A DNA stretch of 64,000 nt from Cladobotryum mycophilum (lineage: Eukaryota; Ascomycota; Sordariomycetes; Hypocreales; Hypocreaceae), in assembly GCA_036429605.1 (NCBI GenBank), contig JAVFKD010000004.1, positions 1,364,001-1,428,000 of the forward strand. The letters are read 5' to 3'. The position numbers were made by a program, and so were the translations under genes. Shown piece by piece: positions 36,438 to 48,932 of the stretch (positions are counted from its first letter, which is position 1; each line of letters starts with the position of its first letter). Under the pieces are notes generated by a model that saw only the letters and a program-made list of their open reading frames with translations, did no database searches and was not told the origin of the DNA.

Positions 36438-37719
36438 GATGATGATGGGTGGTTCTGATTCTACAAGTGTAGTAGTTCTTTTTCTATAACACAAAAGTCT
36501 AAAGAAAGAGGGACAGAGGGGTGTTGCAAATTATATGAGGAAGGAAAGAAGTGTGTATGGATGGGAAGGAAGGAAATAAGTAAAGACAAGAACAAGGAAT
36601 TCTTCGGTTATGACTTTTTCTTTCCTCTCTCTTTCTCGCTTCGGCCATGAATAATTAAAACAATAAATAAAAAAATAAAACCAACCACCGACGACCGGGG
36701 GCCGCGCGCGCGCAAAAAAGGGTCACCAAAACTCGTACCAATTCGGTCTGTGTCGCTCCTCCTTCCGCCTCACATCTCTTTTTTTTACTTTCCTGCCGAG
36801 GTAGAAAACCCCAGGTGACTCCACTTTTTCTCGGCCCCGCATTTTCTCTCACATGTCTTACAAGGTAAGAAGAAGATGGGATAGCCGTCTTTCATTGATG
36901 GCCCCCCCCAATAAGCTGCCCCATGCATTATTCCCATAATTTTCATTCACATAACCTGAGCACAAGTTGTTATTCAAGCATTTTTGCTTATTTTTAACTA
37001 CTGTAGATGGAAATATTTACTTATACTCGGTAGGAACTATCTGATTAGGCTGGCTCCACTTCATGCATTACCGGAATGAACCCTCCCCCCCAGACTTTGT
37101 AGTGGGGATTAGTGATCCCTGGCCCGCGGTAGATGGGAACGTGTACTCCGTACATATGTATGAACTCCGTGCCCAAGTACGGAATTTGCTTTCCGACTCA
37201 TAGTTGGTAATAATGCATCTTACGACCCTTTGACCATCTATGTAATCTATACAGAGACTACTGGTTCCAAAAAGATCGAATACCCGGCATCGTAACCGAT
37301 ATCTCGATGGGTTTGTCATCAGTAATCATCCTGCAAGCCCCCATTGGATTGACAAGCTGTCACCGCACCTCCATTGCCGAATCCGAATCCGGGGAAAGCA
37401 ATCAGACAATCAGATTGATAACGAACCCCCCAGCCGTAAATGATAATAATAAATTACTTGACATTGTAAAACAACTCTTGCATTGGCTGTATACAGCAGC
37501 TCGGCCATCTACCCCATATCTCATAATATGCCAACATATTTTCGCTTGCCATGCTGTTCAAAGTCATATCCTCCATTGCCCGCCTATTTAAATCCCTTAT
37601 GCCCATCTCAACCATAACTAGCAAGGATATCCGTTCGAGAATCACTTTGTAAAAACCACCGTTTATGCTGCCCTTTTCGCCCTTTTCGCCCCTTTGATTC
37701 ATGCAATTAATTCCTCCCA
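36438..37719. other. intergenic region upstream of nitronate monooxygenase
   Basis: 1.3 kb between two minus-strand genes, AT-rich in places. It contains TACTCCGTA at 37144-37152. The part near 36438-36700 is likely the monooxygenase leader and promoter. No gene recognised. Confidence 0.4.
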
Positions 37720-40180
37720 TCATGACATAACAGTGTCTGGTGCCAGCATGCCCCTGTCTCTTGGCTTGTCCACCAGGTCGGCGTACCCATCCAAGCTCGC
37801 CCCCATCATCTTGATCACCTCAAAGATGTGTGTGCCCTTGAATGTCTCTGCCCATAACCGCAGTACCGCGCTTGCTAGCTGCCGCAATTTCACCGCATCG
37901 CTTGTCGCTGTTTCCATCTGCCCGGCGTTTGCTCCAGATAAGGATGGGTCAACCGGCACTGCAAATTCGGTTTCATCCAGCATTCTGCGTACAGTTTCCA
38001 AAAGGGTCTTTTCCTCGGGAGTTATTGGTGCATCTGCCGGTGTTATGGCTGCGAGGGTGAGTAGCCACTTGACAAGCAACAAGGCACATTCAAAGTTGCA
38101 CACTATAGTCATACTGTTAGTAACCAAACATGTATTAACAACACAAGTTCTCCAACTTACGTGAATGCTGGATACTCCACTCCGTAGACTTTGTTCTTGC
38201 CACGTAATTGACACCAGCTTTTACCAACATGGAGAGTGCATGAACCGCCTGGAACGCCGCTCGATGTAACCTCAGGCTGCGAACAAGCGGAGGCGTAGCC
38301 ATCATAACCGACGCTATCAACATCGAATCTCTTGTCTGCAATGCTCGACTTGGCGGGATGTCTGTATAGAGCCGAATATAAGCAAGACGCAACAGAGCCG
38401 TGGCATTGTACGCCAACGAACCCCCGGAGCGAAATCTGTACTAGCAAACGGGCCTGATCCGGTGGCGAGGAGGTGATGATGTTGCTCGACACTGGCTTGC
38501 CATATCCTCAGCGCCTGCGTCACTTCTTCCACGTCTTCCGGCTTCAAGGTCCGCTGCGAGTCAAATGGTGACGGAGTCGCGAATGAGGTTTGTTTCAAGA
38601 GATAGATATGTTGAATCAGAACATGTATCAACACGTAGAATCCGAGCGATGAAAGATGAGTTGGTAACCCCTGGTTTGCCCGACCGAATAGCCTACAAAC
38701 GGCCTCGTAAACCGTAATCTCGACGGTCGGTACCGACTGTCGCAGCTCCTGCCATTGCCAGGCGGTTTCTGCACGCCATAAACGAGCGGGTAGAGGTAGC
38801 GGAAGTTTCAGCTCCGATGTCACCAGTAGAGGAGGAAGATCGTATGCTATGCTGCAAAGATTGAAGAAGGAATACGCAATGAGTTTGGTCCTTGTGGCGC
38901 CTTCTCGCCGTATCCAGGCTTCCCAATCACCAACAGCCGTCTGACTGACGTCAGCAGTTAGGCCCTCTTCGCGGATCAAGATGGCTAGATTACTCTGTAG
39001 AGAGAGGGCCTCATTCAGAATCGTCTTTGCGCCCCAAAGACCGACCGAAAAGAGCAACAAAACGGCCTGTATCGTCTCGAGTCTGGCTTGAGGTGTGTTT
39101 GGGGAGCTAACAGGCAGAATAAAATTAGCAAGTGATAATTCGGATGTTTGTGGAACACAAATACTCACTATGGCTCTCGATGCGTATCCTGGGTGATTGG
39201 TCTTTCTGACTGGGCCGAGGCAAAGGAATGACGATAGGTGGTGCTTGGTGAGGGTCGTGTCGAGTGTGGGCTGTATGATGATGCAGTCGGCAATAAGGCA
39301 TGAACTTCAGAGCTATGTCTCCTCCGTATTTGCTCCATGGCAATAGCTTTTGCGGCGTACCAGAGAGCATATCCCCGGTTGCTCTCAAACCGATATTGCG
39401 CTCCCACAGCCAAGATAGCCAGAAGCAGTTCCGGTGCCATTTCCGCCGGCGATAGCGTAGGTAAATGCAAGAAGGGTAGCTGCTCATGGAATCCGCTAAT
39501 GTATCCATCAAGAAATCGAGTAAGTGTATGGCGTGACGGAAAGACAAAGTCGTGCGGCAACACCGAGGAGAACTCTTCCAGTCTATTCTTTATCACGCCA
39601 TGATCAACCGCTGAGATACGAAGAGCAGAGGACCGGGATGGTTCATCCTGCAGCCTAGGACCATTTTCGGCCGGATCCCGTGCATCGGGGGCCAGAGAAC
39701 CAAAGCGTGAAGGAAGTTGGGAATTCGGTTTGGAGGTTCCGCGGTGGAATACGTTTGGTGAGCGAGCCCAGAGTCCCATCTGTTGATCGGGGTCGTAATG
39801 TGGTGGAAGGTAATGAGGGGGTGATGCGAAGTCGTCGAGGAATAGGCTGTAATCGTCGTACGAGGGCTGGGGCGCCTGGGGACCATACGCATTCGACAGA
39901 TTTGGCTGATCGTCTCGTGGGCGCTCTGCATACCCAACCATGGTCTCCGCGTAGCTCTTGACTCTGGTGTGCGTTGGAGACTGTTGTGCCATGTTATTCA
40001 TCATGGGTTGCATGCCGTTCACTTCACTTGCCAGAGCCGCGTCCGAGAGCAAATCCAAATTACAGGCCGCCGTCCGTGAAGCCATCTGGTCCTGGCTGAG
40101 AGGCACCACAGGATCCGAGTCCATGGGCCCATGGTGATACGGAGACTGCTGAGGTTGCTGGTGCTGTTGCTGCGTCGGTG

Positions 40181-40212
<32 letters not shown>

Positions 40213-40998
40213 GGTGGTGGCGGTATCGATTGAGGCGGAGGGGGTGGCGGTGGACGCAGCCGATGCATTCCTATGACATCAATTTCAATGTGACCATCGG
40301 ACAGAGAGGCTCTATGAGTGGTTGTTGTGCCAGAGGACAATTTCCTCGGCCGGTTATTTTCCTTGCTGCCCTCATTTAAATGAACGAGCTTCTCGTGCCG
40401 TACGAGAAGATCACTGATATCCATATAAGCTTATGTCCCCAACAATAAGGGGGTGGAAGATGGAAAGTTGCTGTATAAGCAAAGCGAGGGGGAAATGGTA
40501 GGAGGTTGAAAGTGGAGCACTAAGAAGGGAGGAGGTTTGTAGGCTAGGAGCTGGGCTGTCTGAGGGGGCGGAAGGGAGGGGGATAATGTAGTGAGGAGGT
40601 GCGATCGCCGGCCGCAGCTACCGGGCTCTAACAAATGCAGACAGAACAGGTGTTCAAAGGGTCAAGACAGATACAACTTACCGTCGTCCAAAAGTCTTCC
40701 CACAGCGGTCCCAGCCGCAAGAAAAGGGCTTCTCCTTTGTGTGAGTTCTCTCATGTCTCTGAACGTGCTCAACGCGTCTGTAAGCAAAAGCAGCAAAGTT
40801 AGGATGAGCAAAATGGCGGTTGGGTTAGACAAGGGTAGTGGGTAGCGAGACAGACCTGAATCGTTTGCTGCAGTACTTGCAAGGTAGGGTCTTTGGTTTT
40901 TGGTTACGATTCTCACCCGTGTCAGTCAGAGCAAGGGCACTAGGTTGACCTGGCGGCGGTAGAGGAGTCGACCCCTCAAGAGATTGGATTGGGAGCAT
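37720..40998 (-). CDS. C2H2 zinc-finger regulator with Fungal_trans domain (frameshifted in this sequence)
   Basis: Predicted nuclear DNA-binding regulator of the Adr1/Klf1 type. Exons are 40998-40856, 40777-40682, 40413-39169, 39106-38161 and 38102-37720. The 268-nt intron before exon 3 is long for this window. Two C2H2 fingers are assembled across exons 1-3: CKYCSKRFRRVEHVQRHERTH, then CGWDRCGKTFGRRDLLVRHEKLVH. A Pro run and a Gln run (about residues 135-155) follow. The Fungal_trans domain starts near residue 380 (LDGYISGFHEQLPFLHLPTL, YSPNTPQARLETIQAVLLLF). The printed frame breaks after STDFAPG. One extra G in the run at plus-strand 38421-38425 gives GSLAYNATALLRLAYIRLY, for 2814 nt, 937 aa. 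Target genes are unknown. Confidence 0.9.
40182..40213. repeat. CTG/CAG trinucleotide repeat encoding poly-Gln
   Basis: About ten in-frame CAG codons on the coding strand of the C2H2 regulator, next to a proline run. Length may vary between strains. Confidence 0.9.
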
Positions 40999-43900
40999 TA
41001 CGGCCAGAAAGGCGGCTGCTGCTCCAAGAAACGACAAGTGAAGTCTGTCACGCTGTACACAGTGAGGAAGGGGAGTGGGAGTGGGGGAGGGGAGTCGAGT
41101 CGAGCGGTGGTATGGTATGGTATGTAGGCATCAATGGTAATAGTTGAAATGGATATCAGTGTGGGGTTGGACAGCCATGTAGCTGGTGGTGCTGCAACTG
41201 TAACCGGAGGAGAAGAACAACAACGACCAAGCAGCCAGCCAGCAGACCCGTATCAAGCAGCTTCCCCTCTCGGCAGCTCGTGATGGTCTTTTGACGGTAC
41301 GCCGCCGTACAGATTGTTGGCTTGAAGAGGGCGTCCAGTAGAAAGGGTCGTTATCTGCGGAGAAGGGGACTGAAACAAAAGTGACTAGACGAAGGGAGGG
41401 ACAGACAGAAGAAGAAGCAGAGGAAGCTTTGCTGGTTTGGTCTGGTCTGGCCGGGTGTGGTCTTGGATGGCCCAGGCCGAGGGCCAGAGAGTCAAAAAAA
41501 AATCGTCAAGCAGATGGGGGGTAGGGACGACAACGTGTATGCAGCGTTATGTCCAAGACAGACGAGAGACAAGACAGACAGATACCTAGACAGACAGGGT
41601 CAAGGACCGACCGGATCTGTGGGGGGTACTATCGGGAAGAAAAGGCCCAACTGAAGCGTCCGGGTGACGATCAGTCGCGTGCCGCCATCCGCCGAGAAGT
41701 GAGGCTAACTAATTAGGTACTTTGAAGTCCAGGGATCGAATTGCTTGTGGTTGACGTGGTATGTGTACGACTCACGAGTCGGTAGTAGCAGAGCCAAGTC
41801 AAGTCAAGTCAAGTCAGGTCAAGTAGGTAGGTGACGACAAAGAAGGGGGCGGGTGCTGGGTTGTAGTAGTAGCAGTAGGAGTAGTAGCACAACCGGCTGC
41901 AACGCACACGCACATGAGAGACAGAGAGGGTGAGGAGGGAGAGAGGGTTAGCTGGGCCAAAAAGCTACCTCGTACGTATCTGCCCTTTGGAGGTAGGTAG
42001 TAGAAGAAGAAAAGGCTGTTTGCTGTCTGTCTGTCGTATGTAGGTAGTGGTAGTGTAGTAGTGTAGGTAGTAGTCAAGCGGGGAAAAGCTGAGGGGGAGC
42101 AACGAGGATCCCTGCCGTTGTTGGGTCTGCTGGGGCGGGGGAGAGAGAGCGGAGAGCGGAGAAAGAGAGGAGAGGGAGGAGGAGAAATACCACACAACTT
42201 GTACTACCTCCTGGTACTAAGGCACTTGTAGGATGCAAGGATAAAGGACAAGTACATACTTGCACGTACAAGTAGGTAGATGATGAAGAAGCGAGTGAGA
42301 CAGAGAGACGCCGTTTTGCATGAATGAGAAAGAGGAGAAGCTACTGAGCTACTGAGCCGAGCTGGGGGAGGGGTCCGTTCTTGGGCTAAAGCTGGGGTCA
42401 AGCCAGTGCTTCACGGTCGGTCCATGCCAATTCCAATTCGGAAGACGCATTGGCCGGATGGGATGTGGTGGCCCGTCCTTTCTTTCTTTCTTTCTTTCTG
42501 CTTGCCTTGCTCGTGTCAAATTCAGACGGTGATGGTCATGGATGAGCCGGACGAGAGGAGAAGGTCTCCCATTTGCATTGCCATTCCCATTCCCATGTAA
42601 GGTAAGGCAAAGTTATCCTCGTGATTGCGATGAAAGTGGAGCTGACAAGGGCATTCAATGGAGGAGTGACCGGGATAGAATAGAGAGGAGAAGAGAATCA
42701 CCATGGCCCTTCCTCTCCTTCTTCTTCATCTTCTTCTATCCCATCACGTCTGTTCGTTGGCCTCTCGTTTCTTTTTCCCCTTCTATCCTCCAACGACCCA
42801 ATGAGTGAGCAAAGTGCTGCTTGAGAAATGCAATGGCCATGTGGGGGAAAAGACGCTCCCCCCAAAAAAAGGAAAATCAACCCCACGGGGGGGGGGGGGA
42901 AGAAAGAGGAGAAGCAAAGGGAAAAAATAGAGGTCAAGGGTCGGGTCAATCTGGGGTTGTCTCCGCATTGGAGAAGCGCCAAAGACGCGGTGCACGTACC
43001 AAGTCGTACTCTGTTAAGTCCCTCCCAGGTACTACCCAGTACAGTACATGAGTACAGGTAGGTGGGTACTATATGCCTTTAATACGGGCACAACCGCTAC
43101 GACAGGAAAGGTATGAAACGGTTGATGAATGGACTGTATAATTATATTCAAAACACATGTCTGAAGGAGGTATTCAATCTCATTTATGCATTTTAAAAAG
43201 GTTGGCCTCGAAAGATGTTCGGTCATCATCCCATTTGACTGAGACTGACCCATATGAGAAAACTGTCGCCTGTTATCCCAGTTGCCAATCACACGTGTTG
43301 CCTTGGCTTTTGCCGAGTCTAGCGAAGGCCTAAGTTGTTCTTCTTGACTGTACCCCATACCTAGTACCTACCTACACTTTGACTGATGAATACCTACCGG
43401 TTCAATTCGGATCATATGGATGGATTCCTCCTCTCCATCATTCAGCTCAACATGTGCAGCGACATTGCCACTAAAGAAGAGTACTAAGAAGATACTCTAC
43501 TCTACTCTACTCAATATATATAAATATCTAGATACTCTTATCAATACACCACAATACATCAACAAACATTACCCTACGGACTGGATTTCGGCCTTTCTCA
43601 TCTCTATCTGTCTTCAAGTATACGGGATGGTGGACTGAACAAAACATGGAATTCACATCTATTCATGAATATAGGTACCTAGTCCTTCATTTTTCATTCA
43701 CTCTGGCGTAACTTTGCGCTCAAAGGACACCCCCACATACTCACCAACACCACACACCAACACCACACACCAACAAGTACTTGTAGCAGCAGTAGCAGTA
43801 GCAGTAGCAGTAGCAACAGCATCTAGAAGGCCCCCCTTTCATTCAATGTTGCGTTCGCGGGTTGTTTTCCCCACATCCCACACACACACACACACACACA

Positions 43901-45226
43901 CACAAGTCAACATGACCAAAAAGGGACCTGGACCTGGACCTGGACACCGACAAATTTCGTTTAACAACTGAGATCTCAGCCAGATTGGAATCGTCACGCT
44001 ACAGGAGTGAGTGACATTTTGGGGGAATTGGCCCGCCCGCCCAAAACTTTCACATGGGAAGAAACACGAGCCACACACACACACACACACCCATCCAACC
44101 AATCCAGCCCATCACCAACCCCGCACGAACGACGTTACCAAGCATTTTCCACCTCATTCAAGCCACCAAAAAAAAAGAACAAAAAAACCGTTTTCCCGTC
44201 ACCACCATCACCAAAACTAACTACCTTACTAGGTAGCTTAGGTACTACTTTGTATCTACCGTGTATGAGGAGGAGTTGCCTGGTCCGTCTCCCCCCCAAC
44301 AAAGTCATGGTAAAATGCAAGATGCACATAACCATGACGCCATTCTTTGTTCCCAATTGTTTACAACGACTAAACATTCCAGACCACCTATGCTTTTACT
44401 CGGTCACACGAGCAAAAAAAAGAATTGTGAAAAAGATGAAAAAAAGATGAAAAAGAGGCAAAAAAAGGGAAATATGAATTACTCATCATGTCTAACATTG
44501 CCTTGCTCACGCGACATTGATTCATTCCATCTACCACCATTCATAGGTACGCATAATGTTACCCCCTTGCATCACAATATGTAAAGGGGAGGGGTTCTTA
44601 AACGCAACCTCAACCTTCAATGACGCCGCCCCCTTTTTCTTTTTGGGTGAGCCGGAATATAAAAGTAGATTCCTCCAATGGAGGAGCAATCCCCCCAACA
44701 TGTACTCCGTACGCACTTCGTCAACAATTGAACTCTGTTCTGTTCTCGGGACGTAAAAGACCAGTGAACAGCGATGACAACGGGCTCGTGCTGAAACAGA
44801 ACTTTTCCCTCCTCATCCATTGGGTCGTTTGTCGTTCAGCTTTGACATCAAAAAAGTACAAGTAAACGCCCTTTGGCATGTCTTCCTCCCTCTCCTTGTC
44901 ACTACTATCATCATCGTCATCACGGGAACTTTTGTAAAAAGTCCGTAGATGCTTCTGTCCCCTCTGTTTCTCACTGGCTCAGTTGTATTGCTCGATCCTT
45001 GTTTTTTCCCAAGTACCAATGGAATACCTCACGCCCTCGTCCAGTTGTCCTGCATATACATGCCCCCTTTTTTGTTTGGATAGTAGTTGTTCACAATAAA
45101 CTCATCGGTGATAGGGAGTACAAGTTCTTCAGATCCCATAATGAGTCATCACCAGTCATTGTATATCCTCACCGTCTCATGAACAACCGTGAAGCCACAT
45201 AATCAATCCCATGTCCCCTATTAATT
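40999..45226. promoter_or_regulatory. 4.2-kb gene-free region upstream of the C2H2 regulator
   Basis: No supported coding sequence. It is unusually rich in low-complexity words: AAGTC pentamers near 41797-41822, GTAG/GGTAG words through 41820-42080, a CTTT run near 42478-42498, a run of 13 G at 42887-42899, GCAGTA units near 43789-43812, CA runs near 43880-43904 and CCTGGA units near 43927-43945. The palindrome TAGGTACCTA lies at 43672-43681 and TACTCCGTA at 44703-44711. The half next to the regulator probably holds a long leader and promoter. The right half faces the 3' end of the O-methyltransferase gene. Confidence 0.5.
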
Positions 45227-46542
45227 TTACTTCTTCACAATCTTGGCTTCAAGCATCGCCTCCTCCAACATCCCCTGCCCAGGATAAAATCCCACAACTT
45301 CCAGTCCTACCTTGGCCAGCAGATCCCTGAACTGGCTCTCCGTCCTCTCCATGGCCCTGAACAAAAACATCATGTGCATGTCTTCCGCGGCGCTGTGGAC
45401 GGACGCGTTGGTGTTGGGCAGCACATGTCCGTCAATCAACAGGGACGAATACTCGGGGTCCATCGCCTCGACCACGTTGTTCAGAATCTCGACGCACTTT
45501 TCGTCTGGCCAGTTGTGCAGAATCCACCGCAGATAATAAAACCTGGCTCCTGTTTCCACCCAGCACGTTAGCCCCTGATATCAATGTCCGCATGCAAATG
45601 AAAGAAAAGTCTCAACGAACCTTTAACTGGCTGAGGGGTAAAAAAGTCATATTCCATTGCCTCGATACCCTCAGGGACTTGCTTTATCGCTGCGATGGTC
45701 TGCGGTAAATCCTGCAAGACATATCGTCCAGGTAGATGTGGGAACTGCTCTCTGAAACTCGAAAGCTGCGAACCGCCAGCACCACCCACATCAACCATGA
45801 CAGCCGCGACCGGCCCGGTCCTCAGACTCTCGACGCTCAGAGATCGTAGCGGGGGATACCTTTTATCCCAGTCCGTTTCCTCGTGCTTCTTCCGCTCATG
45901 CATCCAGAGGTTAAAGTTGACTCTCTGGTCGGGCCTGTCCTTCATGACCTCCCACATGGGCCTGCCATGGGAAAACTCAAACAGGCTCTGCGATGGCGTT
46001 TCTGTCCTTCCAAACCCTGTAGTCGACAAGAAGCGGCCCACGTCGCCTGCTATGGGGTTCATGATTTCCATCCATTTTAGCGCACCCTTCCATCCAGGCT
46101 GGCTCAAGTGGTGTGTGATGCGGTTGGCGCGGTAAGTATTCTCAGACATCTCCTCGGCAAAGCATAAAGAAGTGGCGAGACGCATCAAACGAATGACTAT
46201 AATCTCTGAACAGCTGCATTCCCCTGCCAATTCCTCCGCCGTAGCAGGAGCTCCGTTTTTCGCCTCGAGCTTATCCAAAATGCCCAAGTCAATCATCATC
46301 AAGACGGCCATGTTCTCATTGAGCTTGAACAAGTTAGCAATCTTCTAGGACCATTAAGCCATTATGCGCACCTGTAACCTAAACTTTGATAGAAGATCCA
46401 TGGGATCTGCTGCAGCTACCTGGAGCCGTCTGAGACTAGCCTGCACGGCTTGATAATTCTTCGTATTTCCATCTTCCTCATAATGGTCAATGGCCTTCTG
46501 GACCTCCGCAGTACGTTGCCTCAACTGAGCTGGTGACTCCAT
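45227..46542 (-). CDS. SAM-dependent O-methyltransferase (COMT-type)
   Basis: Small-molecule O-methyltransferase of the fungal secondary-metabolism type. Exons are 46542-46372, 46323-45621 and 45549-45227, for 398 aa. Intron 1 is only 48 nt (GTGCGC, CTAAC branch, TTCAAG); splicing at the nearer CTAG would need an impossible 27-nt intron and spoil family spacing. Intron 2 uses donor GTTCGT. A dimerisation helix region (ENMAVLMMIDLGILDKL) precedes the SAM motif VMVDVGGAGGSQL. RYVLQDLPQTI and the catalytic region YLRWILHNWPDEKCVEIL, with its His base, follow. The substrate is unknown. The next gene on the same strand is a PhyH-like oxygenase, so a small metabolite pathway is conceivable but not shown. 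Confidence 0.93.
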
Positions 46543-47502
46543 CTTCGACAGGAGATAACAATCCGTCGAATATCGTAGGTTAAAGACTCCAGACCTTTTA
46601 AAAGGGAACTTCAGAGATTTTTTCCCTGTCTTCGAAACAGATCTCGAACCCCAGGAGCGGTCAGTTTAAATATTCAATCGTCATATCCACTTTCTTCCAA
46701 CACAAGGCCAATGATAGTGACGTATAAGTAGGCTTTTTTGATATGCAGCCATCAAGCCTTTACCCATAAAGAAGTAGCGCTATTCTTGGTGGCTAAAAGC
46801 TATGACTTCTCGAGTAATAGCTTGAAGACGGCAGTTTTATATAATGGTTGGAAGTATCTGCAGGAATTACAATGAATGACATTGATTCCCAATCGTCAGA
46901 GTGATGCGAGTTCACAAAAAAATGCCGTATCAACCCTATCAACTGAGATAACAACTCAAATCCGTATCCCCATCAGGGATGAGTTTCGGTGCTTCAGTGA
47001 GATGGAACTCAACGCTTATTCTGCTCACGGCATATCGACAAGGGTTTCTTTTTCTTTTTCTGAAATCCGAGACCTTGTCTCGGTAGCTTCTTTCGGGAGC
47101 GTCTTTGTTGGCTGAAGGGGTTATCACATTATGTGGCAACCAAAAGAAACCGCCACAAAGTAGGTAGTATCCAGACAAATCACCACCCCATTCAGGAGAG
47201 AATTCTCCAAGGTAGCAGCCATTTGAAACATGCATTTGTAAGCATGTATATAAAAGTATCGGGCGTTCTTTGTTTCAAGAGAAAAGGGGAAATGGTACAC
47301 GAAGCGGTGTTCTGAGCTCTTCGATTCTCACACCGGTGGATCTTTGTGACAGGCCCTCCTTATTTCCGAAGCAATCAAGTCCGTACAATCTGAAAATCCC
47401 ACCTTCTGTTCAACATAGATAATAAATATCCTTACCTATTCAACACTCAACATCTTCCGGAAATGCCTCAAAGTGGGACGAGTAATCCCAATGCTTTGAT
47501 CC
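46543..47502. other. intergenic region upstream of the O-methyltransferase
   Basis: 960 bp. Holds the O-methyltransferase promoter and the 3' region of the PhyH-like gene. No gene or clear element seen. Confidence 0.4.
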
Positions 47503-48378
47503 TCAACCTTTCAACGAATACCCAACATCACCACTCTCACTCCCCATCCTCACCAACCTCTCTCTCATCTCCTCCGCCCTCTTCCTCTCCCCGTCCTTCA
47601 ACTTCCCAACATCTATTTTGCTAACCCACCCCCCAATCCCGTGTTGCAGCACATTTCTCGCCCTCAACCTGCTGCCTCCCGCATGTCCCACCGACCCATG
47701 CAGCGTCATCCTCTCCTTCTTCGAATTATACACCCCTCGATGCAAGATATTGTTGTTATAAAAGGCAATATCCCCAGGCTGCAGCTTGACCACCAACTGA
47801 TTAGGTAGCACCTTTTCCAACGGGTCTGCTTGTCGCTCGGTTTCCGTGCGAGCGCGCTTATGTGAGCCCGGCACGAGGACCAGCGAATCGTCCTCCCAAA
47901 GTGCAAAGTTGTATTGTGCATGATATGCCGGCCGTCCTAGTCTTTCCATTTCTTCCTCGGGGCTTGCCTCCGCAGGAATATCATCCCGATGCCACCTCAA
48001 CTCAAAATCACGATCCGGCCTCACCAGCATATTAAACAGCTCCATCACAAGCTCTCCATCCTCACACTGTAGCAGCTCCTTGACAATGCCAAGCACCTCG
48101 TCTGAAAAATACAGTTCCGTAAAGACGTCATGTCCAGGAAGGCCCGGGTTCATTAGGTGCTGCACGCCCCAGATGCCCTGTTCGGGTGTAAACTCCCATG
48201 GTGGGAATTGCTTGCCAACAGTGCGGACATGTGGCCATTCGCCGCGGCGGGCGAGTTGCTCAACTTCGAGGCTGGCAGCACGCAAAGCCCTTAGCTTTTC
48301 ATCATTGACTATAGACCTTATGACAACGAAGCCATCACGCTCCAGGTCTTGAAGGTAGGTGGATGTTTGCGCTGGCAT
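47503..48378 (-). CDS. phytanoyl-CoA dioxygenase (PhyH) family protein
   Basis: Single-exon gene, 291 aa, predicted Fe(II)/2-oxoglutarate oxygenase. The N-terminus DLERDGFVVIRSIVND is typical of PhyH. The metal triad is visible as HRD in LRWHRDD (near residue 130) and the distal His in NNNILHRGVYNS (near 215). An Arg a few residues beyond, in KKERMTLHGS, could bind 2-oxoglutarate. FALWEDDSLVLVPGSHKRA supplies another family segment. Members act on very diverse substrates, including fungal meroterpenoids, so the substrate is open. Confidence 0.9.
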   Translation of the reverse strand: MPAQTSTYLQDLERDGFVVIRSIVNDEKLRALRAASLEVEQLARRGEWPHVRTVGKQFPPWEFTPEQGIWGVQHLMNPGLPGHDVFTELYFSDEVLGIVKELLQCEDGELVMELFNMLVRPDRDFELRWHRDDIPAEASPEEEMERLGRPAYHAQYNFALWEDDSLVLVPGSHKRARTETERQADPLEKVLPNQLVVKLQPGDIAFYNNNILHRGVYNSKKERMTLHGSVGHAGGSRLRARNVLQHGIGGWVSKIDVGKLKDGERKRAEEMRERLVRMGSESGDVGYSLKG

Positions 48379-48932
48379 GATGACAAGGTATGATCCGTTT
48401 ATGATGTCGATGTCTGTGTTAAGTTGTCTGATGGAGGGGTTGTGCGGGGAAGACTCAAGGCCAGGTCAACCTCTCTACTGCCAATAGATTAGCCGCTTGG
48501 GGACGACCTTCTTATAGATACTCAACACAAGGAAACATCAAGGCATCAAGGTCTTAAGCGAGCAACATGTATGCACAGGATGTAGCCACTTCTTCTACTT
48601 GATTCCCAGTGCGGAAGCCTATAAAACCCCCAATGCAGCTATGACTTCATTAAACACAAATAGAAATGCAAGATCATCCCCAACCAACCGAGATTCCGAG
48701 ACTGTAGCTGCGGACCTGCGCGATCTCAGTTTATAACCCGAACCCCTTGTCTGGTCCCAAAAGGATCCATTTGTTCAAACCCCGAGCCGCCTAGTACCAT
48801 GACTCGCTCGACTCACTCTCCGCGCGACTCGTATTCCAACCGAGCTCAACGTAACGTATCATTCCGATCATCCCTCTCTACCACCATCTAACCCAGATGG
48901 CCCTCTAGTCGCGTCCTGCTCATGCGCTCCTA
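48379..48932. other. upstream region of the PhyH-like gene
   Basis: 554 bp between two minus-strand genes, containing the PhyH-like promoter and the EFM7 3' region. Nothing specific recognised. Confidence 0.4.

Noticed and set aside
46345..46371. 27-nt intron in the O-methyltransferase
   Set aside because: Too short for fungal splicing; a 48-nt intron with a proper branch point fits frame and family spacing.
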